A stretch of DNA of 64,000 nt from DATDAW01 sp036524675 (GTDB lineage Bacteria > Verrucomicrobiota > Verrucomicrobiia > Chthoniobacterales > DASVRZ01): positions 41,578 to 105,577 of the forward strand of contig DATDBU010000111.1 of NCBI GenBank assembly GCA_036524675.1, in the 5' to 3' direction. A model generated the notes under the pieces. The model did not search any database. It worked only from the letters and a program-made list of their open reading frames with translations, and had not been told where the DNA came from. This document shows, piece by piece, positions 1 to 8,698 of this stretch; positions within the stretch are counted from its first letter, which is position 1; each line of letters begins with the position of its first letter. Position numbers and translations under genes: made by a program.

Positions 1-1812
1 TTTATCAGCGGATTGACCGGGCAATTTTACAAACAGTTCGCCATCACGATCGCCATTTCGACGGTGATCTCGGCGATCAATTCGCTAACATTATCGCCCG
101 CGCTGAGCGCGCTGCTTTTGAAGGATCATCACGCGCCAAAAGACGCGCTTTCCCGGGCGATGGATTTCGCGTTCGGGTGGTTATTCCGGCCGTTTAACCG
201 GTTTTTTGAGTGGTCGGGCAGGAAGTATTCCGCGGGAGTGGGCAACGTCATTCGGAAGAGCGCCATCGCGCTGATCCTTTACGTGGGGTTAGTCGCATTG
301 ACAGGCTGGAGCTTTAAGAAAGTGCCCAGCGGTTTCGTGCCGGTTCAGGACAAACAGTATCTCATTTCCTTTGCGCAATTGCCCGAAGGCGCGTCGCTCG
401 ATCGCACGGAAGCCGTCATCAAGCACATGACTGAAATCGGTCTCAAGGTACCGGGCGTGGAGTCGTCGGTCGCATTCCCGGGATTGAGCATCAGCGGCTT
501 CAGCGTCGCTCCGAATGCCGGCATCGCGTTCTTCACATTGAAACCGTTCGAGGAGCGGAAAAGCCCGGAGATGAGTGGCCCGGCTATTGCCGCGGCGCTT
601 AACCAGAAATTCGGTTCCATCCAGGAGGCCTTCATTCTCACCGTGCCGCCGCCTCCGGTGAACGGCCTTGGAACGATCGGGGGATTCAAAACCTATATCG
701 AGGATCGTGCGGACCTCGGGTTCGATGCACTCTATCAGAATGTGCAGGGCCTCATCGGCAAAGGCATGCAGACGCAGGGTATGGGCGCGATGTTTTCCAC
801 GTTCACCGTTAATGTGCCGCAATTGGACGCCGACATCGACCGCGTGAAAGCCAAAACCCAAGGCGTGCCGTTGCAGAACCTGTTCGAGACCATGCAGGTC
901 TATCTTGGATCGCTGTATGTGAACGATTTCAACCGGTTCGGCCGGACGTTCCAGGTCATCGCGCAGGCGGATGCATCCTTCCGCGAAGGTGCCGAGGACA
1001 TCGCGCGCCTCAAGACCCGCAATGCCGAGGGGCAAATGGTGCCCTTGGGCGCGCTGCTGAACATCAAAGAAATGCACGGGCCCGACCGCGCAATGCGCTA
1101 CAACGGGTATCCGGCGGCGGAGATCAACGGCGGCCCGGCACCCGGCTATAGCTCCGGCCAAGCCGAGGCGTTGATGACCCAGCTAGCCAAAGAAAATTTG
1201 CCAAAAGGCATGACCATGGAATGGACTGAACTAACCTATCAGCGCATCCTGGCCGGGAACACCGCCGTGTATGTCTATCCGCTGTGTCTCCTGCTCGTAT
1301 TCCTGGTGCTGGCGGCATTGTATGAAAGTTTTCAGCTGCCGCTGGCCATTATCCTGATCGTGCCGATGTGCCTGCTGTTTGCGATCGCCGGTGTATGGCT
1401 CAAAGGCGGAGATAACAACATCTTCACGCAGATCGGATTGATCGTGCTCGTCGGCCTGGCATGCAAAAACGCCATTCTGATTGTGGAATTCGCCAAGCAA
1501 AAACAGGACGAAGGCTTGTCATCCAGGGATGCTGTCATCGAGGCCTGCCGCCTCCGACTGCGGCCGATCTTGATGACGTCCATCGCCTTCATCGCGGGCG
1601 TTTTCCCGCTGGTGATTTCGAGTGGAGCTGGTGCCGAAATGCGCCAGGCCATGGGCGTAGCCGTCTTCTCAGGTATGATCGGCGTGACGCTTTTCGGTCT
1701 TTTCCTAACCCCTGTTTTCTACGTCACCGTGATGAAACTGGGCCGGAAGAAAAAGCAGAAGCCGATCCAGGCGCCCAAGGTTGAACAAGAGCTCGAGCCC
1801 GCAGGTGTGTGA
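1..1812 (+). CDS. RND multidrug efflux pump, inner-membrane subunit (5' truncated)
   Basis: This is the C-terminal ~600 residues of an HAE-1/AcrB-type proton-driven efflux transporter. The frame is open from base 1, so the N-terminal part lies outside the window. Visible in order are the last helix of the first half (ending TLSPALSALLLK), the helix before VPSGFVPVQDK, a second large periplasmic porter/docking domain, then the C-terminal helices beginning YPLCLLLVFLVLAALYESF. The family motif GLACKNAILIVEFA is followed by the LRPILMTS segment, and the tail is lysine-rich and cytoplasmic. By family knowledge it works with a periplasmic adaptor and a TolC-like channel, neither visible here. It converges on gatB. 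The substrate cannot be read from the sequence. Confidence 0.93.
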   Translation, partial: FISGLTGQFYKQFAITIAISTVISAINSLTLSPALSALLLKDHHAPKDALSRAMDFAFGWLFRPFNRFFEWSGRKYSAGVGNVIRKSAIALILYVGLVALTGWSFKKVPSGFVPVQDKQYLISFAQLPEGASLDRTEAVIKHMTEIGLKVPGVESSVAFPGLSISGFSVAPNAGIAFFTLKPFEERKSPEMSGPAIAAALNQKFGSIQEAFILTVPPPPVNGLGTIGGFKTYIEDRADLGFDALYQNVQGLIGKGMQTQGMGAMFSTFTVNVPQLDADIDRVKAKTQGVPLQNLFETMQVYLGSLYVNDFNRFGRTFQVIAQADASFREGAEDIARLKTRNAEGQMVPLGALLNIKEMHGPDRAMRYNGYPAAEINGGPAPGYSSGQAEALMTQLAKENLPKGMTMEWTELTYQRILAGNTAVYVYPLCLLLVFLVLAALYESFQLPLAIILIVPMCLLFAIAGVWLKGGDNNIFTQIGLIVLVGLACKNAILIVEFAKQKQDEGLSSRDAVIEACRLRLRPILMTSIAFIAGVFPLVISSGAGAEMRQAMGVAVFSGMIGVTLFGLFLTPVFYVTVMKLGRKKKQKPIQAPKVEQELEPAGV

Positions 1813-1862
1813 CGAGCGGGTGAGAGGGACTGAGACGCCTCATTGAACCGTCTAACGATATT

Positions 1863-1895
1863 GGTTCAGGCGGTTTCATTGGAATCGCCTGAACC
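1863..1895. terminator. Hairpin between convergent RND gene and gatB
   Basis: A perfect 10-bp inverted repeat, GGTTCAGGCG / CGCCTGAACC, with a 13-nt loop sits between the two convergent stop codons. No clear T-run follows on either side. It could act as a bidirectional or Rho-assisted transcription end, or simply protect mRNA 3' ends. Confidence 0.5.
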
Positions 1896-1900
1896 GCCGA

Positions 1901-3358
1901 CTATCCGAGCAGTTTGACGAGCAAATCGCCGACAATGGCGGGGTTGGCTTTGCCTTTGGACAGTTTCATTACCTGACCTTTGATAGCGTTGATGGCGGGC
2001 AATTTGCCGGCTTTGTACTCGGCGACGGCTTTCGGACTGGCTTCGATGGCTTGCCGGCACAATTCCTCGATCGCACCCAAGTCACTCTCCTGGCTAAGGC
2101 CCTTCTCATCGACGATGACGGGCGCGGTCTTGCCCGTGGTGAACATTTCGGCAAAGACTTCTTTCGCTTGTTTGCCATTGATTTTGCCGTCATCGATCAA
2201 ATTCACAAGTTCGTCGAGCTTTTCGGGTGAAACGGGCGATTGATCGATGGTGAGAGAAGCGGAGCTGAGCGCGCTCTGGAGGTCATTGAGAATCCAGTTG
2301 GCGATGCCTTTCGGCTTCCGAGCGCCTTTGACCGCAGCCTCAAAGTAATGACACAAGTCGAGGTCATTGGCGATGACTCCGGCATCGTAGGGGCTCACGG
2401 CGTAGTCTCTGACAAAACGCTCACGTTTCTGTGTCGGAAGCTCGGGAACTTTGGTACGGACTTCTTCCAAAAAAGCATCCGTGGCGACCGGCAACAAATC
2501 AGGATCGGGAAAATACCGGTAATCGGCCGCAACTTCTTTTACCCGCATAAGGGTCGTCTCACCCGCTGGATCATCCCAACGGCGTGTTTCCTGCCTCAAC
2601 TTCTCGCCGCGTTCGACAGCTGCGATCTGCCGGTCGATTTCAAACGCGATGGCGCGCCGGACGCCGCTGATCGTGTTGAGGTTCTTGATTTCGATCTTGG
2701 CGTTGTATTCCTTCTGCGTAACCGGCCGGACACTAATGTTGACGTCACACCGGAGCTGCCCTTTTTCCATGTCCGCATCGCTGACTCCGCCGTAGATGAG
2801 TACCTGTTTAAGGGAGGACAGATACGCGAAGGCTTCTTCGGGCGACTCGATATCCGGCTCGGAAACGATTTCCATCAGCGGTGATCCTGCGCGGTTGAAA
2901 TCGATACCGGTGGAGGTTTCGAAGTGGAAACTTTTTGCAACGTCTTCCTCGAGGTGAATTCGGGTGAGTCGAACGCGTTTGCCGGGTGTTTTGATGTTTT
3001 TCTGTGCGTCTTTCGGATAGGCCAGATCGTGCAGTGGCACCGCTCCATGCACACAGATCGGCAGGTCATACTGCGAGATCTGATAGTTTTTCGGCATGTC
3101 CGGGTAAAAATAATGTTTGCGATCGAATTTGCAGACGGGCGCGATGTCGCACTCGAGCATGAGGCCGGTAAGCGCGGTGAGCTTGAGCGCTTCGAGATTC
3201 ATCACAGGCAAGGCGCCGGGTAAGCCGAGACAGACAGGACAGGTGTGCGTATTTGGTTCCGCGCCGAATTCGACGGGGCAGCCGCAAAACATCTTGCTGC
3301 GCGTCTTGAGTTGCACATGAACCTCGAGGCCGATGGTGACGATGTATCCGTTGGTCAT
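1901..3358 (-). CDS. gatB: Asp-tRNA(Asn)/Glu-tRNA(Gln) amidotransferase subunit B
   Basis: GatB is the kinase/transamidase subunit of the GatCAB complex, which converts misacylated Glu-tRNA(Gln) or Asp-tRNA(Asn) to the amidated form in the cytoplasm. The 485-residue protein has the normal family length. It starts with the typical GLEVHVQLKT segment, carries the cysteine cluster CGCPVEF...CPVCLGLPGALP (zinc-binding in the family), and contains FDRKHYFYPDMPKNYQISQY, FNRAGSPLMEIVSEPD and MEKGQLRCDVN. The C-terminal ~150 residues form the helical/YqeY-type tRNA-binding tail. GatA and GatC are not in the window. The product is ATG-initiated at 3358 with no frameshift. Confidence 0.97.
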   Translation of the reverse strand: MTNGYIVTIGLEVHVQLKTRSKMFCGCPVEFGAEPNTHTCPVCLGLPGALPVMNLEALKLTALTGLMLECDIAPVCKFDRKHYFYPDMPKNYQISQYDLPICVHGAVPLHDLAYPKDAQKNIKTPGKRVRLTRIHLEEDVAKSFHFETSTGIDFNRAGSPLMEIVSEPDIESPEEAFAYLSSLKQVLIYGGVSDADMEKGQLRCDVNISVRPVTQKEYNAKIEIKNLNTISGVRRAIAFEIDRQIAAVERGEKLRQETRRWDDPAGETTLMRVKEVAADYRYFPDPDLLPVATDAFLEEVRTKVPELPTQKRERFVRDYAVSPYDAGVIANDLDLCHYFEAAVKGARKPKGIANWILNDLQSALSSASLTIDQSPVSPEKLDELVNLIDDGKINGKQAKEVFAEMFTTGKTAPVIVDEKGLSQESDLGAIEELCRQAIEASPKAVAEYKAGKLPAINAIKGQVMKLSKGKANPAIVGDLLVKLLG

Positions 3359-3375
3359 TTGGAAGTCTTAAAAGG

Positions 3376-3462
3376 TCTTACTCGTACTCAAAACATTCCA
3401 GGAAGGAATATGGTGGAGGGAGGGCTGAAAGATTACGATTCAGAGAAGGATTACGAGTAAGA
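3376..3462. repeat. Inverted repeat in gatB / cvpA-like spacer
   Basis: TCTTACTCGTA (3376-3386) is matched by its exact reverse complement TACGAGTAAGA (3452-3462), bracketing a purine-rich segment with GATTACGATT and GGATTACGAG. It lies between the gatB start and the end of the upstream minus-strand gene. It resembles the other short inverted intergenic elements of this window, but its function is unknown. Confidence 0.6.
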
Positions 3463-3471
3463 TTGAAATGT

Positions 3472-4368
3472 TTAATGGCGTCCCCTTGAAACCGGACCAG
3501 GGGCCGGTTTCGGAGGGGGGTTCAACGCATAATCCAGCGCTCCGGTTAGATCAAACTTCTCCAAAGCCGGGTGCAAACTTTTATCGAGCAGGCTGCCGAT
3601 GACTTTTGGGTCCATCACAAGCGCTCCGAAGTCGCGCCTCGAAAGTTTCTCGAGGATGGCAGGATCTCGGACGACTTTGGCAAGACCCGGATGCCTTGCC
3701 AGTTGTCGTGTCCCAGGAAACTCAATAAGCCGCTGCATCGCCACAGGGTCCGCGGTGACACGGGCGATTTTGTCGAGCGCCACATAGACCCTGTTCGGGA
3801 TCGGATCCAACAGCCGAAGAATAGACCCGGCCGCTCCGTTTTCGACGATCCATTTGGCGCGGCAAGCCTCGGTGAGGTATTGGTGACGCCTCGCAGGGAG
3901 CTTTTCCTCGCGGTCTTCGGCGACGGTAATTTGCGCATTGGCAACGGTACCAATCATTCGAACCCCAGTCAGCAGGACGAGCAAAAAAACCGAACCAATT
4001 ATCAATCCCAAAAAAGCTCCGCCCACGCCGAAAAAGATTCGAACCAGTCCAGATTGTTCGGAAGTTTTACGGAACAGCGTGTTCGAGAGAAAGGCCATTG
4101 CCACGAAAACAAGGGCTCCCAAAGCGCCTGAAACGATCACCTGAACGGCGAGCGGTGGGAAGGCGTTCAGCGGTAACCGCGGCGCAATGATCTGCCAGCC
4201 AACGGCTGCTGCCAGATAGGCCGCACCCAACGCAACAAACCGGCAGGCCTGCCGCACAACGCCGTTCCGCCAACCGGACCAGACGCTGTAGAATACGACC
4301 AGCACCGAAAGGCTGACGATGAGCACATGAAGGCCGGAGAGCGTGGGTGAATTTTCGGCATGAGGCAT
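3472..4368 (-). CDS. CvpA-family integral membrane protein
   Basis: A 298-residue protein whose first ~150 residues form four hydrophobic segments in the CvpA (colicin V production) pattern. The segment VWSGWRNGVVRQACRFVALG after the first helix is the family's most recognisable stretch. It is followed by helices around residues 40-60, 75-100 and 115-140. The C-terminal ~140 residues are soluble and helical, ending in a proline-rich tail (PPPKPAPGP). CvpA proteins are inner-membrane proteins linked in other bacteria to envelope homeostasis; the molecular role is not settled. It lies between aroC and gatB on the same strand, a housekeeping-type context. Confidence 0.8.
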   Translation of the reverse strand: MPHAENSPTLSGLHVLIVSLSVLVVFYSVWSGWRNGVVRQACRFVALGAAYLAAAVGWQIIAPRLPLNAFPPLAVQVIVSGALGALVFVAMAFLSNTLFRKTSEQSGLVRIFFGVGGAFLGLIIGSVFLLVLLTGVRMIGTVANAQITVAEDREEKLPARRHQYLTEACRAKWIVENGAAGSILRLLDPIPNRVYVALDKIARVTADPVAMQRLIEFPGTRQLARHPGLAKVVRDPAILEKLSRRDFGALVMDPKVIGSLLDKSLHPALEKFDLTGALDYALNPPPKPAPGPVSRGRH

Positions 4369-4456
4369 TGAGGCGTGAACTTATGCGAGAGGCGAACGCG
4401 ACAGACAAGGCGAGAAATGGCGAGAAGCCTCGCCAAAAACCGCTGGACGCCAAATT

Positions 4457-5542
4457 TCAGCCGCCCCGCAACGCCCGTTGACGCAGCATGTGATCGGCCA
4501 GAACGAGCCAAACCATGGCCTCGACCATTGGAACAGCTCGCGGAAGCACACAGGGATCATGACGCCCGCGCGCAGCCAGTTCCGTGTCTTCGCCCGATGT
4601 TGTGACCGTTTTTTGCGAACGCGTGATCGTTGCCGTCGGTTTGAAAGCGACCCGGAAAAAAATGTCTTCGCCGTTGGTGATGCCTCCCTGGATACCGCCG
4701 GAAAAATTGGTCGCCGTCCGAATATGACCTTCGCGAACCTCGAAAGGGTCATTGTGCTCGGCGCCGGTCAGACGTGTTCCGGCAAATCCGGAACCGATTT
4801 CGAACCCTTTGGTAGCAGGCAGGCTAAGCATTGCCTTGGCCAGGTCGGCTTCCATTTTGTCGAAAACCGGTTCGCCCAAGCCCACGGGCACGCCACGAAC
4901 GACGCATTCGATGGTGCCTCCAACGGAGTTGCCATCTTTGCGCATTTGTTTGATCAGGGCGATCATTTGCTCGACCATGGCCGGGTCGGGACACCGCACG
5001 ATATTCGCTTCAACGTCGGAAAATTGGACCGTGGCCGAATCAACATTCGCTTCGAGTTCGTGAATGGATTTTACGTAAGCAACGACTTCGAGCTCCGGAG
5101 CGACGGTGGCGAGAAATTTACGCGCAATGGCCGCAGCAGCGACACGACCGATTGTCTCCCGGGCTGACGCACGACCGCCCCCCTGCCAATTCCGGATACC
5201 GTATTTCTGCTGGTATGTATAATCCGCGTGCGATGGACGATAAGCCGTTTCCATTTCGGAATACGCCTCGGGCCGTGCATCCTGATTCATCACGACGACA
5301 GAAATGGGCGTCCCTAGAGTTTTCCCCTGGAAAACGCCCGACAAAATCCGGCATTCGTCCGCCTCTGCGCGCGGGGTGACGATTTCGCTTTGGCCGGGCC
5401 GCCGGCGGTCGAGGTCACTCTGAATGTCGGCTTCGCAAAGTTCGACGAGGGGCGGGCAGCCATCCACGACCACGCCCACGCCGCCGCCATGCGATTCTCC
5501 CCAGGTCGATATTCGAAAAAGTTGTCCTGACTGACTTGCCAT
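4457..5542 (-). CDS. aroC: Chorismate synthase
   Basis: Catalyses the last shikimate-pathway step, anti-1,4-elimination of phosphate from EPSP to chorismate, using reduced FMN. The 361-residue protein begins MASQSGQLFRISTWGESHG; the conserved FRISTWGESHG signature fixes the start at 5542, although the frame is open about 65 codons further upstream. Other signatures are RRRPGQSEIVTPR, the motif GGGRASARETIGRVAAAAIA, and near the end FKPTATI and RHDPCVLPRAVPMVEAM. It is divergent from the M29-like peptidase gene, with a ~110-bp shared promoter region. aroE (45.8 kb) and pheA (56.9 kb) of the same pathway are elsewhere in the window. Confidence 0.97.
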   Translation of the reverse strand: MASQSGQLFRISTWGESHGGGVGVVVDGCPPLVELCEADIQSDLDRRRPGQSEIVTPRAEADECRILSGVFQGKTLGTPISVVVMNQDARPEAYSEMETAYRPSHADYTYQQKYGIRNWQGGGRASARETIGRVAAAAIARKFLATVAPELEVVAYVKSIHELEANVDSATVQFSDVEANIVRCPDPAMVEQMIALIKQMRKDGNSVGGTIECVVRGVPVGLGEPVFDKMEADLAKAMLSLPATKGFEIGSGFAGTRLTGAEHNDPFEVREGHIRTATNFSGGIQGGITNGEDIFFRVAFKPTATITRSQKTVTTSGEDTELAARGRHDPCVLPRAVPMVEAMVWLVLADHMLRQRALRGG

Positions 5543-5651
5543 CTTGAATGGATCAACAAAGCAAACGCAGCTGTCCGGTGCGAATGAAATCTGCGGAGCG
5601 TCTGTCTCGGATTTTTTGACTTCTGACCCGACAAGACCAAACGTGTGGCTC

Positions 5652-6827
5652 ATGACTGCTTCGACCACTTCTCCCGCGCCGTCCATTCCCGTCCGTCTCG
5701 GCTTTCCTGCGTTCGATCTCGTCCGGCTGCTTCGCACGGTTTTTCATCCCGCAGGCGGCGAAAATTATGCCGTCCTCATCGATCTGGACAATCCGGCAGA
5801 TGTCAAAAATTTTGCATTTCTGAACAACCCGTCCCTAACGATCCAGCGTAAGGCACATGATGTGTTTTATCAGCCGCTGCTCAATGGCCCCGGAGCGGAA
5901 CTCGGAGTGGGGATAGTAGACTTTTTCGCTTACAAAATCACGGGCGGCAGCAATCTCGATCTTCCAGACGAAGCGTTTACTCCAGCCGGGGGAAAAGTGA
6001 GCTTCGAGAAGGATGTTTATCCCAATTACAGCATCGTGCTGTGTATCTCCACATATTCAGCCACTGCGCCCCTCACGGCTTTCGCAAAGAAATACGGTTT
6101 TCGAGGTGCGACACTGCATGGTGTCAACGACATCATTCTCAGCTCCGGGCTGGCAGTGGACTACGATGAAGTGAGCCGGAGTGCTGAAAAACTTCGGCTG
6201 GGAATGACTCGAGCCGACTGGGTTGAAATTGACTACGCGCTCGATGATTCCCGGTACACGCTGAAGCTGATTTTGGACGGTCAAGAAGCACAGAAAAGCC
6301 ATGGCCTTTGCCGCGGCGGTCCGGATATCGCAAATCTGCCAGCAGGAGAGATTTATTATGTTCCGGCCGGGGCCGAAGGCGAGTTTCCGATGAAATACGA
6401 GGACGGAACTCTCGGCATCATGACAGTGACAGGAGGTCGTGTCGTGAAAGCACGGCTGGTTCGAGGCAAGCAGGCGACCATTGACGCGCACAATGCCAAG
6501 TTGGCAGAGGACCCGGTGACGGGTGAATTGGGGGAATTAGGTTTTGGAACGCAAGTTTTGCCTGTTTCCGGACGCGACATCCAGGACGAGAAAATTCTTG
6601 GAACGATGCATGTCGCCACAGGCCGGAGCGATCACCTTGGCGGGAAGCTAACGCCGGATCGCTTTACGAAAAAGGAACATGCGACGCATGACGATATCCT
6701 GTTCGCGCCCGAGAAGACGCCGGAAATTCAGGTTCCGCAGGTTCGGATGCACCGGGATGGAGAGACGGTGGTGTTGATCGAGAACTTCCAGCCCGCGGCG
6801 TACATGAAGGCGTTGCTAGCGGACTAG
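5652..6827 (+). CDS. M29-type aminopeptidase-like metallopeptidase
   Basis: A 391-residue protein resembling the thermophilic aminopeptidase family (M29) in its C-terminal half. Candidate metal ligands appear in family order: Glu in LPAGEIYYVP (about residue 233), Glu in GELGELGFGTQ (about 295), His in GTMHVATG (about 320), and a His-Asp pair in HATHDDILF (about 346-348). The canonical HWD is replaced by THDD. The first ~150 residues are more divergent. The start at 5652 is preferred because 36 upstream in-frame codons would overlap the aroC promoter side. The family releases N-terminal amino acids using two metal ions. Assignment rests on motif order only; the gene may belong to a divergent M29-related clan. 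Confidence 0.65.
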   Translation: MTASTTSPAPSIPVRLGFPAFDLVRLLRTVFHPAGGENYAVLIDLDNPADVKNFAFLNNPSLTIQRKAHDVFYQPLLNGPGAELGVGIVDFFAYKITGGSNLDLPDEAFTPAGGKVSFEKDVYPNYSIVLCISTYSATAPLTAFAKKYGFRGATLHGVNDIILSSGLAVDYDEVSRSAEKLRLGMTRADWVEIDYALDDSRYTLKLILDGQEAQKSHGLCRGGPDIANLPAGEIYYVPAGAEGEFPMKYEDGTLGIMTVTGGRVVKARLVRGKQATIDAHNAKLAEDPVTGELGELGFGTQVLPVSGRDIQDEKILGTMHVATGRSDHLGGKLTPDRFTKKEHATHDDILFAPEKTPEIQVPQVRMHRDGETVVLIENFQPAAYMKALLAD

Positions 6828-6957
6828 AGGGGATTTGAGGAAACTTTAATCCTACTCATTGACTTTAAACTTACTCTGCGTTTCGAGCGTATCGCCCCAC
6901 ACCAGAGCAGGTTAAAGTTAAAGAGCAGGTGCGAGCACATAAAAGAAGGCTTTGCCT

Positions 6958-7713
6958 GTGAACCCGTACGAAACCGACAAACTCCTTTCCGAATATCTTC
7001 TTTTCCATTACGGCTCGCCTGAGCAGGTCGTGCCGGCGGGTTTTCCGGAGATGATTCAGTTTTCCACTTTTCCAGTCCGTTGCGTGAGCGAGACGCTTCA
7101 GAGCGATCTTGTGCCCGCAAATGCGCGTGCACTAGACATTGGTTGCGCAGTCGGGCGATCGAGTTTTGAACTCTCGCGGTATTGTTCAGAAGTCGTTGGT
7201 GTGGATTTTTCTCAAAAATTCATCGCTGCAGCACAGTCCGTTCGGGAAACGGGCTATGCACAATTTGACCGGATAGAGGAGGGGCGGCTCGCGACGCGGC
7301 TGCAGAATTTTTTGCCCGCGGATATCCGACGTCACCGCGTCCGCTTTTTACAAGGAGACGCGCAGTGTCTTTCGCCGGATATGGGTGTTTTTGACGTGGT
7401 TCTAGCAGCCAATTTGATCGATCGCATTCGTGAGCCGCTCAAGTTTCTCCGTCAATTGCCCGGTTTGATGAAACCGGGTGGCCAACTGATTCTCACATCG
7501 CCCTACACATGGCTGGAGGAATTTACTCCGGCGACGAACTGGCTCGGCGGTTTCGAACAGAATGAACGTCCTTTCACGACGCACGAACGTCTGGAGGCCG
7601 AATTGTCCGATTTTATATTGCTCAGCCGGAAAGATTTGCCGTTCCTGATTCGCGAACACGCCCGGAAATATCAGTGGTGCATTGCCGAGGCAACGGTGTG
7701 GTTGCGGAGGTAG
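6958..7713 (+). CDS. Putative 4-mercaptohistidine N1-methyltransferase (stand-alone OvoA C-terminal-like)
   Basis: A class I SAM-dependent methyltransferase of ~251 residues. The opening NPYETDKLLSEYLLFHYG is the hallmark of the domain that forms the C terminus of OvoA and N-methylates 5-/4-mercaptohistidine in ovothiol synthesis. The SAM-binding motif is ALDIGCAVGRSSFEL, followed by the acidic VVGVDFS and the motif IV segment FDVVLAANLIDRI. GTG at 6958 is chosen because AGAAGG lies 8 nt upstream; a TTG six bases earlier would leave only 2 nt. The sulfoxide-synthase half of OvoA is not in the window, so the substrate here is unproven. Confidence 0.85.
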   Translation: MNPYETDKLLSEYLLFHYGSPEQVVPAGFPEMIQFSTFPVRCVSETLQSDLVPANARALDIGCAVGRSSFELSRYCSEVVGVDFSQKFIAAAQSVRETGYAQFDRIEEGRLATRLQNFLPADIRRHRVRFLQGDAQCLSPDMGVFDVVLAANLIDRIREPLKFLRQLPGLMKPGGQLILTSPYTWLEEFTPATNWLGGFEQNERPFTTHERLEAELSDFILLSRKDLPFLIREHARKYQWCIAEATVWLRR

Positions 7714-7784
7714 GAATCGCTAACCGGCGAGTGCTGAATTCAGCTCTCTCACAATCGATGCGCCAATGGCGCTTTGTCCGTTAG

Positions 7785-7815
7785 CCCTAGGTTGCGAGGA
7801 ACGAGCTACCTAGGG
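7785..7815. repeat. Left REP-like hairpin
   Basis: The stem is CCCTAGGT / ACCTAGGG (8 bp, perfect) and the loop is TGCGAGGAACGAGCT. The loop is the exact reverse complement of the loop of the right hairpin, while the stem sequence differs. That pattern is expected when structure rather than stem sequence is conserved. Confidence 0.85.
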
Positions 7816-8036
7816 ATCGTTTGCAAAAAAAACAGAAACAATCCTTCCGAGCCCGACCAACAAATGAACATGGTCGGCAACGCCTCCAATCAAAACGGCG
7901 GACATCCCAGATTCTTGGCGATGCCACCCAGATACGCATGGATTTCCTCGCGAATGCCGATATCGGTGAGAAAGGGAAAGCGACCTTTCGTCGAAAAGAT
8001 GATGTGCACGTAAACAGAGGAATGGGATTGCGACAT
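7810..8036 (-). pseudogene. REP-associated tyrosine transposase (Y1_Tnp), frameshifted and truncated
   Basis: Reading from ATG at 8036 gives MSQSHSSVYVHIIFSTKGRF and continues through HAYLGGIAKNLGCPPF to a stop at 7890. A -1/+1 shift there restores VLIGGVADHVHLLVGLGR, which contains the HUH-type motif HVH, and runs to a stop at 7810. The N-terminal part is typical of the IS200/TnpA-REP family, which cleaves single-stranded hairpin DNA through a tyrosine. The C-terminal half with the catalytic tyrosine is missing, and the reading frame runs straight into the left hairpin. It is therefore non-functional and would need a full-length copy elsewhere in the genome to be mobilised. Confidence 0.85.
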
Positions 8037-8095
8037 AAGTAGTTACAGCTGTTAGACACAACCCCTTTGGGGTAAAAATGTTTCGGGAATTTTCA

Positions 8096-8126
8096 CCCAG
8101 AGTAGCTCGTTCCTCGCAACTCTGGG
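8096..8126. repeat. Right REP-like hairpin
   Basis: The stem is CCCAGAGT / ACTCTGGG (8 bp, perfect) and the loop is AGCTCGTTCCTCGCA. It is the mirror partner of the hairpin at 7785-7815. Confidence 0.85.
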
Positions 8127-8156
8127 CTGGAAGATCCTTCCCCCCTTGGGGAAGGC

Positions 8157-8693
8157 TTAAACCGATGGCGGAGGCGAAGAAAGGTAGCGCCGTGAGAGGG
8201 CGACATATTTGGTCGCCCAATATTTGATGTCGTCCTGCTCTTCCTCGGTGAGTGTCTTGACCACTTTGGCCGGTGAACCAAGCACCAGCGAGCCCGGTGG
8301 GATGATGGTCTTGCCGGTCACCAAAGCATGCGCGCCGACGATAGAACGTTTCCCAATGACAGCGCCATCTAGAACGGTCGCGCGCATGCCAATGAGCACT
8401 TCGTTTTCGACCGTGCAGGCATGCAGGATGGCAGCGTGCCCAAGAGTGACGTCCTCGCCGATGATGCAGGGATAATCGTCCGCAACGTGCAAAATGCAGC
8501 CGTCCTGGACATTCGACCCGCGGCCGATGGAGATTCGGTTGATATCTCCGCGCAAGACGGCGCCGAACCACACACTGGCTTCGTCGCCGATATCCACGGC
8601 ACCGAGGATGGTCGCGCTCTCCGCAACGAACGCAGATTTAGCGATGCGCGGGCTGGAGCCGAAATAGGTTTGGATGCGGGTTTGAAGGTCCAT
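8157..8693 (-). CDS. Gamma-class carbonic anhydrase family protein
   Basis: A 178-residue left-handed beta-helix protein made of hexapeptide repeats (for example SATILGAVDIGDEASVWFGA and IGEDVTLGHAAIL). Zinc-ligand histidines occur at the expected places: H69 in GCILHVADD, and H86 and H91 in TLGHAAILHAC. The RGD at residues 48-50 is the family's conserved Arg/Asp pair. The C terminus (TEEEQDDIKYWATKYVALSRRY) is the usual amphipathic helix. YrdA/PaaY-type members act as trimers in the cytoplasm; many bind zinc but have weak or unknown hydratase activity. The gene ends 30 bp from the right REP hairpin and is transcribed toward it. Confidence 0.93.
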   Translation of the reverse strand: MDLQTRIQTYFGSSPRIAKSAFVAESATILGAVDIGDEASVWFGAVLRGDINRISIGRGSNVQDGCILHVADDYPCIIGEDVTLGHAAILHACTVENEVLIGMRATVLDGAVIGKRSIVGAHALVTGKTIIPPGSLVLGSPAKVVKTLTEEEQDDIKYWATKYVALSRRYLSSPPPSV

Positions 8694-8698
8694 CTGGG

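Larger units (their letters stand above)
7785..8126. mobile_element. REP-flanked RAYT (IS200-like) remnant
   Basis: A 342-bp unit bounded by two hairpins with identical but oppositely oriented 15-nt loops and different 8-bp stems. It encloses a frameshifted, C-terminally truncated REP-associated tyrosine transposase on the minus strand. A third small hairpin, ACCCC-TTT-GGGGT (8061-8073), lies between the transposase start and the right end. The arrangement matches a REP doublet plus its transposase after internal deletion. Confidence 0.8.

Noticed and set aside
289..1161. Long minus-strand ORF opposite the RND gene
   Set aside because: It is a frame shadow of the strongly conserved RND coding frame; its product is Arg/His-rich and matches nothing.
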